NCBI GenBank assembly: GCA_029986255.1 | Contig: DALTYD010000022.1 | Coordinates: 1-13,622, forward strand | Direction of reading: 5' to 3' | DNA length: 13,622 nucleotides | From: Methanocorpusculum sp. | GTDB taxonomy: Archaea; Halobacteriota; Methanomicrobia; Methanomicrobiales; Methanocorpusculaceae | Shown: positions 7,534-13,500 of the stretch, one piece after another | Numbering within the stretch: the stretch's first letter is position 1 | Layout: the number at the start of each line of letters is the position of its first letter | The notes under the pieces: generated by a model | Databases searched by the model: none | What the model was told of the DNA's origin: nothing | Seen by the model: only the letters and a program-made list of their open reading frames with translations | Made by a program: the position numbers and the translations under genes

Positions 7534-9084
7534 ACCCCTAGAAAGAAGAGTACTGTGAATGAGTTGGTATCTTTTGCCGACTCTTCCTTTTCTAATGCTG
7601 CTGTTCCCATTGAATCGACTAAGAAAAAAGACTATGAATCAGATATTCTTGAGACCAAGGAAAAGATAGATGATATCAAAGGAATCATTGCTGTGGCGCC
7701 TGATGCTGCAGATAATGCTTCTGATTTTAGGGATGGCTTTATCTTTCTGAAAGAAAAGAATGATCCACATGTTAATGATGAAATTGTACAGGTGCTTTAC
7801 ACTTGGGATCTCCCGAAAACGCTATTTGATCAGATTTTTGTTTGGCTTGAGAAAAAAACTTCTGAGGAGATGCTGGCTGTAGATCTTGATCGGTTAAAAC
7901 TCCGTATTCAGCGTCTAGTGGCTGAGGATCTGCCGGTCTCTACAACAACTGAACTGGTGAAAATTCTTACTACCAAGTTTGATGAGGGGCATGATGTAAC
8001 GGATGATCAGTTTGAGGAGATTGTAACCCGTATTAGTGTGGAATATAATCATACTCGTGTTCAACCTTGTGAAGCAGTGGGTATAAATGCTGCACACTCT
8101 ATTGGTGAACCAGGTACTCAGATGACAATGCGTACATTTCATTACGCGGGTGTAGCTGAGATCAATGTTACCCTTGGTCTTCCGCGACTTATTGAGATTA
8201 TGGACGCTCGAAAAGAACCTTCCACTCCAACGATGACGATATTTTTGGAGAAGGGCTATCGTGAGGATCGTGATAAAGCTCGTGAAGTTTCCTGGAAAAT
8301 AGAGGCAGCCCCATTGCACGAGTTTGGAGATATTGAGACGGATATTGCGGAGATGTGTGTTATTGTACAGGTTAATCGCGAGGTCTGTAAAAAGAGAAAG
8401 ATTTCTGTATCCGAGATTTTAGAGCGTGCCCCTCAGAAGATTAAGGATAAACGCCACTACCGTGATTTTGAGGTTGAGGTTGATGAAAATGAGGGTATTC
8501 TTCGTTTTCTCCCGAAAACAGGTGAATCATATCAGAATTTATTCCACTTGGCCGAGCATGTTCGTCAGGTAATTGTGCAGGGTATTGATGACATTCGTCG
8601 CGTTGTGGTTCGCAAGGAGAATGACGAGTACATTCTTCATACGGAAGGTTCCAACTTGCGAGATGTTTTTGAGATTGAGGGTGTAGACTGTACTAGAACA
8701 CGAACGAATAATATTGCTGAGATCGTAAATACGCTTGGTATTGAAGCTGCTCGCTCAGCAATAATTTATGAAGCATTTTCAACACTGAAAGAGCAGGGTA
8801 TCTCAGTGGATCTTCGTCACATTATGCTTGTTGCAGACATTATGTGTATGGATGGTGAAGTTAAGCAGATTGGTCGTCATGGAATTGCAGGTGAGAAGGA
8901 ATCTGTTCTATCCCGCGCATCATTTGAAGTTACAGTTAATCATCTTTTGGATGCAGCAATTGCCCATGAGTTTGATGAACTTTCTGGTGTGACAGAGAAC
9001 GTTATCGTAGGACAGCCCATTCTGCTTGGTACTGGTGATGTGAAATTGATGGCACGTCGAGTAAGTTCGATAAATCAAGTATAA
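7525..9084 (+). CDS. rpoA2: DNA-directed RNA polymerase subunit A'' with a long N-terminal extension
   Basis: It encodes the C-terminal part of the Rpb1 homologue, carrying the trigger loop and part of jaw and clamp. It has 519 residues, against roughly 380-400 usual for archaeal A''. The part matching the family begins near residue 131 (LVAEDLPVSTTTEL). The preceding stretch of about 125 residues is charged, rich in K, E and D, and matches no domain I recognise. The trigger-loop segment GEPGTQMTMRTFHYAG (194-209) is intact, including the catalytic histidine H206, but the preceding motif reads GINAAHSIG where nearly all homologues have GIVAAQSIG (changes at N188 and H191). LGLPRLIEIMDARKEPSTPT follows normally, and GVTENVIVGQPILLGTG closes the core. 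The start is GTG at 7525, overlapping the rpoA' TGA by 4 nt, with AAGGAGG (7514-7520) 4 nt upstream. ATG at 7531 is nearly as good and removes two residues. Confidence 0.95.
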   Translation: MSMTPRKKSTVNELVSFADSSFSNAAVPIESTKKKDYESDILETKEKIDDIKGIIAVAPDAADNASDFRDGFIFLKEKNDPHVNDEIVQVLYTWDLPKTLFDQIFVWLEKKTSEEMLAVDLDRLKLRIQRLVAEDLPVSTTTELVKILTTKFDEGHDVTDDQFEEIVTRISVEYNHTRVQPCEAVGINAAHSIGEPGTQMTMRTFHYAGVAEINVTLGLPRLIEIMDARKEPSTPTMTIFLEKGYREDRDKAREVSWKIEAAPLHEFGDIETDIAEMCVIVQVNREVCKKRKISVSEILERAPQKIKDKRHYRDFEVEVDENEGILRFLPKTGESYQNLFHLAEHVRQVIVQGIDDIRRVVVRKENDEYILHTEGSNLRDVFEIEGVDCTRTRTNNIAEIVNTLGIEAARSAIIYEAFSTLKEQGISVDLRHIMLVADIMCMDGEVKQIGRHGIAGEKESVLSRASFEVTVNHLLDAAIAHEFDELSGVTENVIVGQPILLGTGDVKLMARRVSSINQV

Positions 9085-9086
9085 TA

Positions 9087-9120
9087 TTCTTTTTATTTTA
9101 TGAATATTTTGATATTTTTA
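9087..9120 (+). terminator. T-rich terminator of the RNA polymerase operon
   Basis: Immediately after the rpoA'' stop come clustered T runs (TTCTTTTTATTTTA, then TTTT and TTTTTA). Archaeal transcription ends efficiently at such oligo-T stretches without needing a hairpin. The gap after it, about 1 kb without a plus-strand gene, agrees with the operon ending here. Confidence 0.6.
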
Positions 9121-9436
9121 GTGTTATTATCTGATTTAACATGTAATTTTTCTGGAAAAACATCGGAAGTCGGAAGCATTGTCTCTCATTCTCAAAGTGA
9201 AAGAGTAATACTTACTATATAGGGCAGATATGTTAGAGATTGTATAAGCTTTCTTCTATTTGAAAAGTATCAATTAATTATTTTTATGTTTTTTTCTTAT
9301 TACGTCCATATTGCAAAAATTTTAGAGAGATCCAAAGGAAACGTATTCACCTTTTATGTATTTGTCTTATCTCTCGTGATTTAGTGTTCCGCTGTTTTAT
9401 TTGCAATTTTCTTGACATGGGGATTGATTAAATTCC

Positions 9437-9458
9437 TATTGTTATAATTCTAACAATA
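9437..9458. repeat. Perfect 8-bp inverted repeat
   Basis: TATTGTTA (9437-9444) and TAACAATA (9451-9458) are exact reverse complements with a 6-nt spacer TAATTC. It has the size of an operator for a dimeric regulator, but no start codon lies nearby, so no target gene can be named. In such AT-rich DNA some palindromes arise by chance. Confidence 0.4.
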
Positions 9459-9929
9459 TAGATCTCCAATAAAAAAAATGTTGAGATTTCTATTACTCTT
9501 AATTACTCCACTGAGTCAACGTTATTTTCTCTACCAAAATTGATGAATTTTATCCCATTTTTTGCAGATATATTCCTCTCATGTTTGTCGAGATTCTTTT
9601 GCTTTGGTATTGTTTGAAGTATATGGTCTTATCATCATGTAGGGAATATTGCACTCAATGCTGTTCAAGATCTCGTCTTCTGAAGGATTTGGAGAACAAA
9701 TTTATATATTCAGTCTTCTCTATTCAAACTAGTTCTTTTATCTTACTCATTTTTCATTTTATCATTGGGGGGCTATTGTTCAGTTGAAATTACTATCTAC
9801 TCATCTCTAACTTCTTTCCTGTCTTTCTCTCTATTTGCTCCTACTAATTATCGATGAAAAATCTGTTTTGGGCGAGAGTGGCAGAATTGACAACTAATAA
9901 CTTCATATCCCTTATATGTTGGAGCATGA

Positions 9930-9945
9930 CAATATGTCTATATTG
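9930..9945. repeat. Perfect 6-bp inverted repeat
   Basis: CAATAT (9930-9935) and ATATTG (9940-9945) flank GTCT. It lies about 150 nt before the DUF5591-type gene and could be a regulatory site or chance. Confidence 0.25.
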
Positions 9946-10022
9946 ATTAATTATGGCCTCTATTACTCAGTTTGCTCATTGGTTGTTTATAGGAGTGGAA
10001 CTACAATAGTTATTCTCCCTGA

Positions 10023-10030
10023 AAATTTAT
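10023..10030 (+). promoter_or_regulatory. Possible TATA box of the ArcS-motif/YigZ operon
   Basis: AAATTTAT is the best-placed AT-rich box before the gene at 10096. Initiation about 25 nt downstream would give a leader of about 45 nt containing the Shine-Dalgarno AAGGAG (10082-10087). Other AT-rich boxes nearby make this uncertain. Confidence 0.3.
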
Positions 10031-10095
10031 GGCATTTCAATCATCACTATTCCAGACATTATCAACATTTTATTTGAGAGAAAGGAGTCAGACCC

Positions 10096-10695
10096 ATGCG
10101 AAATAATGCACATGATATCACCGCTCCCCCGTTTTACCTCCCGCAGTTTGAACAGTCATATCGTTACATCATCGATGATTATCCCATTGTACCTCATGAA
10201 ATAGCAATCTTTATTCCTTGTGCAGTACGTAAACCCTATAGTCAAAGCCCAAGTCACCGACTTTTTCACAAGATATTTAATGAAGTGTTCCAAGATAAGG
10301 GAAAATATCACGTTGTTATCTTCGGTACTTGCGGTGTTGTCCCATCTGAACTTGAATTGATGTATCCCTATGCCCATTACCATTATATGCTCGGCAATGT
10401 CAAGGATCAACGCCTTAAAGATGATTTTCTCCATATTGAAACTCGACGCATTGCTGAATATCTTGAAAAAACGCGATTTACATATGATAAGCGTATTGCT
10501 TATTGTATTGGTCTTTTCCGTACGACATTGGAAATGGCTGTTTCCGAAACGCAAATCCCAGTTGAGATTTATCCAACCCACCTAATGATCGATATGCTTT
10601 ATGATGCTGATTGCCCGTTTCCGGAGGGTAGTCTCTCCATGCAGGCGTATATTGATGAATTCCGCGCGGCTCTTGTCCGTGTGAGAGAGGACTGA
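10096..10695 (+). CDS. Stand-alone protein with the archaeosine synthase (ArcS) signature, DUF5591 type
   Basis: The product has 199 residues and resembles the catalytic (DUF5591) region of archaeosine synthase ArcS/TgtA2, which modifies position 15 of archaeal tRNA. The ArcS signature PC-x3-KPY-x2-S-x2-H is fully met: P41, C42, K46, P47, Y48, S51 and H54. Further family-like parts are HVVIFGTCGVVPSELELMYP (72-91) and AHYHYMLGN (93-101). The TGT-like N-terminal domain and C-terminal PUA domain of full-length ArcS (over 500 residues) are absent, and neither end looks truncated: ATG at 10096 has GGAG 8 nt upstream and the stop abuts the next gene. It could be a split ArcS subunit, or a paralogue acting on another substrate. 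The family assignment is good; the function is inferred. Confidence 0.75.
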   Translation: MRNNAHDITAPPFYLPQFEQSYRYIIDDYPIVPHEIAIFIPCAVRKPYSQSPSHRLFHKIFNEVFQDKGKYHVVIFGTCGVVPSELELMYPYAHYHYMLGNVKDQRLKDDFLHIETRRIAEYLEKTRFTYDKRIAYCIGLFRTTLEMAVSETQIPVEIYPTHLMIDMLYDADCPFPEGSLSMQAYIDEFRAALVRVRED

Positions 10696-11073
10696 ATGGC
10701 ATTCCGTGAAGTAGCCGCCGTTCGACTGAATGAAAAAAAATCTAAGTTTTATGCTCATCTTTATGAGATCGATACTGTTGATGATGTTCTAGGGGTGCGC
10801 AAAATTCATGACCAACTTTACAAAAAAGCGGCCCATCACTGCTATGCAATGGTCTATGGTACGATAACTGCAAGTTGTTCCGATGGAGAAGTAGGTTCAC
10901 CCGGACGCGTTCTTGCAGGGGTTTTGGCACGCAACCATCTTGATGCTCATATGCTTATTGTTTCTCGCATTTTTGGGGGTGTCAAGCTTGGCCCTGCGAG
11001 AGTTGCTCGTGCCTTTCGCGATGCCGGTGTTGGTGCAGTTGAGGTGTATCAAAAGGAGCAGAAGGTGTTGTAG
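10696..11073 (+). CDS. YigZ/IMPACT family protein, N-terminal domain only (UPF0029)
   Basis: The product has 125 residues and matches the UPF0029/IMPACT N-terminal domain. Family landmarks are KKSKFYAHLYEI (14-25), HHCYAMVYG (47-55), the loop SDGEVGSPGRVLAGVL (62-77, corresponding to DDGEPSGTAG in bacterial YigZ) and IVSRIFGGVKLGPARVARAF (88-107). Bacterial YigZ has about 200 residues with a second domain that is missing here, as in many archaeal members. The biochemical role is unsettled: eukaryotic IMPACT modulates translation control through Gcn1, and the fold resembles RNA-binding domains. ATG directly follows the TGA of the upstream gene, with GAGAGAGG (10683-10690) as ribosome binding site, so the two are one operon and probably translationally coupled. 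Confidence 0.85.
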   Translation: MAFREVAAVRLNEKKSKFYAHLYEIDTVDDVLGVRKIHDQLYKKAAHHCYAMVYGTITASCSDGEVGSPGRVLAGVLARNHLDAHMLIVSRIFGGVKLGPARVARAFRDAGVGAVEVYQKEQKVL

Positions 11074-11109
11074 TTCTCTGAAAGAAAATAATAATAACAT
11101 CATGGATAG

Positions 11110-11680
11110 ATGCATTCACAAATACCTCTGACTACTGATGTTGGTGTTAACTTCATGTGGTTTGTGGGCTTCTGTCTCTAAGGCAAGCATCTTAAACCTG
11201 ATTTGATGGTGAGCGGTATCAATCTTGGAGAACTTCCTCACGTACAGTCGGTGCTGCAATGGAAGCGGCAAATCAAGGAGTCTCAGTGCTTGCCTACTCT
11301 CAGCAGCTAAATGATTCTGATAATAAAATCACCAATCCATGTTGTTGTACTCTGGATTTTTCCAAACACGAGGTGTGGTGACTCGATAGACATAGCTGTT
11401 TTGTTCGTTTTGTTTTCCGAAGACGTGTCCTCTGATAAATATCAATATTCCTGCTCATAGCATGGGAGGGTTATGAGTTGATAGCACTTGGAATCCGCAT
11501 TAGTGATACGTTTTGTGGGAAAAAACGCATTTTTCCTCGCAGAAATCCGTATTATTGAGACAATGGGAAGAAGGTCTATATATTTATATATCCGATCCCC
11601 GTTTGGGCATGACTGCTCTCTTATGCAGTTGCATGTCGTTACCATCATTAACGCTGGATAACATGGCATTTACTGCTTGA
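11110..11680 (+). pseudogene. Decayed surE (5'/3'-nucleotidase SurE) remnant
   Basis: No frame is open, but pieces of SurE appear in the right order. 11110-11154 gives IPLTTDVGVNF (family ILLTNDDGV..S). 11156-11188 gives CGLWASVSKAS. 11194-11238 gives KPDLMVSGINLGE. 11244-11378 gives TVGAAMEAANQGV, LAYSQQLND and LDFSKHEV. 11386 onward gives IDIAVLF and then SEDVSS. 11432-11461 gives LININIPAH (family LNVNIP). 11472-11555 gives ELIALGIRISDT and RRNPYY, followed by TGA where Trp is usual. 11611 to 11680 gives DCSLM, VTI and TLDN. The frame changes at least eight times, in-frame stops are present, and about 60 codons between the second and third pieces are gone. The metal-binding NDD is now TDV, so no active enzyme can be made. 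Live SurE proteins have about 260 residues and hydrolyse nucleoside monophosphates. Confidence 0.85.
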
Positions 11681-12120
11681 GAAGATTAACAAATTGTTTG
11701 AACATCAGATATTCTGATAGCCATGGTGATCTTCCTTTGTTGAACCTAAAATGCACTGTTCGAATTTCGTTTCGTGCGGATACTATCCCCATCACCAACA
11801 TCTACATGAGAGAGTATCCTTATATTCAGGAATTGTGTCTATTTTTTTACACTTTCTCTCATATCTCTCATCATTATTTTGTTAGGCTTTGGTCAGGCTA
11901 TTAACTTTGCACCTTTCTCCCTCTGTGATTTTCATAGTTTTGGTTTTTTGTTCTCTGAACATGGGATGGGTCTTCCTCTCATGTTTTCGATACTGGAACG
12001 TCTATCCTTTTTATGAATTATGGGCGTATTTTTCTGTTTTTTTGCTATTGTTTAGCTCTTCCTCTCCGTTTTTGTTCCCCCCACTTTTTTACCTACAGTA
12101 GTTAAATAAATAGTTTTAAA
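11681..12120. other. T-rich intergenic region, no recognisable gene
   Basis: This stretch follows the surE remnant. Two short plus-strand open frames (11677-11904 and 11889-12101) have no ribosome binding site, overlap each other, and code for F-, S- and L-rich strings typical of T-rich DNA. The first begins inside the surE remnant. I see no conserved motif on either strand. It may be more decayed coding sequence. The last bases (TTAAATAAATAG, 12102-12113) are AT-rich and lie just before the prenyltransferase start. Confidence 0.5.
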
Positions 12121-12981
12121 ATGCAACTCTTTCCATATTTTACTATCCTTCGCCCAACAAACGCGATTGTTTCAGGTCTTACCGCAATCATGGCCTATCT
12201 GATTGCCTATGGTTCCAATTTGCGTTATGGATTCCTGCTGTTTTTCATCGTATCTGTCATATGCGGTGCTGGAAATGTGCTCAATGACTACTTTGATCGG
12301 GATATTGACAAAATCAACAGACCGGATCGACCGATCCCATCAGGTGCAGTTGCACCTGGAATCGCGGTGCTGTGGGCAGGTATTCTGTTTTCCCTTGGTC
12401 TTATTGCAAGTCTTGCCACCAATCTTGAGTGTCTTGCAATTGCTGTAATCAACTCTCTCCTGCTGTGTCTATATGCTATAAAACTTAAGAAGATGCCATT
12501 TATTGGCAATTTTTTGGTAGCCTATCTTTCTGGTAGTGTGTTTCTCTTTGGAGGTGTCCTTGGCTCCTCAGAATCCTTTACTGTCATTACGCTCCTGTTT
12601 GCGATTACATTCTTCGGGACTCTCGCTCGTGAAATTCTTAAAGCAGCTGAGGATATTGAAGGTGATTCTTCAGCTGAGGCAGTGACCATTCCGATGATTA
12701 TTGGGGTGAGGAAGAGCGGATATCTTGCGATCTTCCTTGTCCTATGTGCAAGTGCAGTAAGTCTTCTGTTATATCCACGTTGGGGCATGATGTATCTTAT
12801 CTTGATTACAGTAATTGATATCTTCATTTTTTTTGCTGCTTTAAAGTCATCTCTATGTAAGACTTCAGAGGAGTTGGTTGCATCAAAGTCCACTAGTCTA
12901 ATTAAATATGGCATGTTTGCTGCCTTGTTTCTGTTTCTTGCGATGGAATTAAGGAGTGGTATCATTACCTCGTTCATTTAA
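12121..12981 (+). CDS. UbiA-family prenyltransferase, probable digeranylgeranylglyceryl phosphate synthase
   Basis: This membrane enzyme is predicted to transfer the second geranylgeranyl chain to geranylgeranylglyceryl phosphate, the second ether bond of archaeal membrane lipids. It has 286 residues with about eight or nine hydrophobic helices. The first aspartate motif is NDYFDRDID at 55-63 (D56, D59, D63) with KINRPDRPIPSG after it. The second lies around R170-E171, K174 and D178-IEG-D182. Both bind diphosphate through Mg. The start MQLFPYFTILRPTN matches the family N terminus. No Shine-Dalgarno precedes ATG 12121 (GTTTTAAAATG), suggesting a leaderless mRNA, though the nearest TATA-like box (12102-12113) is too close for standard spacing. 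Other UbiA members make quinones or haem, but a methanogen context and the motif favour the lipid enzyme. It stands alone, with no operon partner. Confidence 0.85.
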   Translation: MQLFPYFTILRPTNAIVSGLTAIMAYLIAYGSNLRYGFLLFFIVSVICGAGNVLNDYFDRDIDKINRPDRPIPSGAVAPGIAVLWAGILFSLGLIASLATNLECLAIAVINSLLLCLYAIKLKKMPFIGNFLVAYLSGSVFLFGGVLGSSESFTVITLLFAITFFGTLAREILKAAEDIEGDSSAEAVTIPMIIGVRKSGYLAIFLVLCASAVSLLLYPRWGMMYLILITVIDIFIFFAALKSSLCKTSEELVASKSTSLIKYGMFAALFLFLAMELRSGIITSFI

Positions 12982-12998
12982 AAAAAAATGTGATGGAT

Positions 12999-13012
12999 AA
13001 CATATTAATATC
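12999..13012 (+). promoter_or_regulatory. TATA-like box before the bactofilin-like gene
   Basis: AACATATTAATATC is centred about 54 nt before the ATG at 13059. Initiation about 25 nt downstream would leave a leader of about 28 nt that includes the Shine-Dalgarno GGAG (13049-13052). A second AT-rich box at 13026-13036 is too close to the start. Confidence 0.35.
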
Positions 13013-13058
13013 GTGAAAAAAAAGGTTATTATATGTAATTTGTCATTGGGAGTACTTC

Positions 13059-13469
13059 ATGAAAGTTTTTGTAAAGGATAGGACATACTTGGCCGAGCCT
13101 GGATCCTACTTTAAGGATTCTGTTAAAATTGATGGAGATTTCATAGTCCCCCCAAAGACTCAGTTTTGGAAGGATCTTGTAGTAATTGGTCATCTCTCCT
13201 TAGGTGTTTGCTCAAGAATCGGTGGCAACGTTACTTGTAATGGTGCGGTTATCTCCTGTGGATGTTTGATAGAGGGAGAACTAAATTCAGGGTTTGAGCA
13301 ATTAACAGTGTGTGATAATGCCAAGGTACGTGTTATTCACTCAAAAGGAAACGTTTTGCTTCGTCCAGGGATTATTTCTGATGAGGTGTATGGAAACAAT
13401 ATTCTGGTGATGGGAAAAATTCACTGTGGGAAATTAATGGGAAAAAATACTCGTGTTATCACCCACTAG
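13059..13469 (+). CDS. Bactofilin-like (polymer-forming) beta-helix protein
   Basis: The product has 136 residues of short alternating hydrophobic strands with frequent G and N turns, for example VKIDGDFIVPPKT (22-34), LVVIGHLSLGV (40-50), RIGGNVTCNGAVISCG (53-68) and KVRVIHSKGNVLL (89-101). This is the pattern of bactofilins and related right-handed beta-helix proteins that polymerise into cytoskeletal filaments or scaffolds. There is no signal peptide or membrane segment, so it is probably cytoplasmic. Six cysteines (51, 60, 67, 69, 85, 123) are unusual for so short a protein. The ATG at 13059 has GGAG with a 6-nt spacer. It is transcribed alone and faces the next gene convergently. The family call rests on pattern more than on a signature motif; other left- or right-handed beta-helix proteins are possible. 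Confidence 0.6.
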   Translation: MKVFVKDRTYLAEPGSYFKDSVKIDGDFIVPPKTQFWKDLVVIGHLSLGVCSRIGGNVTCNGAVISCGCLIEGELNSGFEQLTVCDNAKVRVIHSKGNVLLRPGIISDEVYGNNILVMGKIHCGKLMGKNTRVITH

Positions 13470-13470
13470 A

Positions 13471-13490
13471 CGTTTTTCCAAGATTTTTTT
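13471..13490 (+). terminator. T-tract terminator after the bactofilin-like gene
   Basis: Two T runs (TTTTT at 13473-13477 and TTTTTTT at 13484-13490) immediately follow the stop codon, a typical archaeal termination signal in the gap between convergent genes. Confidence 0.55.
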
Positions 13491-13500
13491 AGATTAGGTT

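Larger units (their letters stand above)
9085..10095. other. Long T-rich intergenic region, no convincing gene
   Basis: About 1 kb with a strong T bias on the plus strand and stop codons in all frames. The longest open frame (9581-9787, 68 codons) is rich in L, F, S and C, has no ribosome binding site and matches nothing I know, so I treat it as chance. I looked for remnants of rpl30e, nusA, rps12 and rps7, which often follow rpoA'' in euryarchaea, and saw none I could defend. It contains two short perfect inverted repeats (9437-9458 and 9930-9945). It could be a decayed region or hold an untranslated RNA. Confidence 0.6.

Noticed and set aside
9573..9586. 14-base match TTCCTCTCATGTTT also found at 11973-11986
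   Set aside because: Flanking sequences do not align, and such T/C-rich words recur by chance in this composition; not a mobile-element repeat.
9581..9787. Open frame of 68 codons in the long gap after rpoA''
   Set aside because: No ribosome binding site, composition rich in L, F, S and C as expected from T-rich DNA, and no family resemblance.
9872..9910. tRNA-like start (GCGAGAGTGGCAGAATTG), reminiscent of the 5' end of a leucine or serine tRNA
   Set aside because: No matching 3' acceptor strand (CTCTCGC), no TTC-containing T arm and no anticodon stem follow within tRNA distance.
11442..11669. Minus-strand open frame of 75 codons
   Set aside because: It lies opposite the surE fragments, which explain this DNA better in the plus-strand frames.
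11677..11904. Open frame of 75 codons after the surE remnant
   Set aside because: Begins at a non-ATG codon inside the tail of the surE remnant, without a ribosome binding site or recognisable motif.
11889..12101. Open frame of 70 codons coding for a hydrophobic string
   Set aside because: T-rich low-complexity DNA gives F/L/S/Y runs by chance; no start signal, and it overlaps another equally weak frame.
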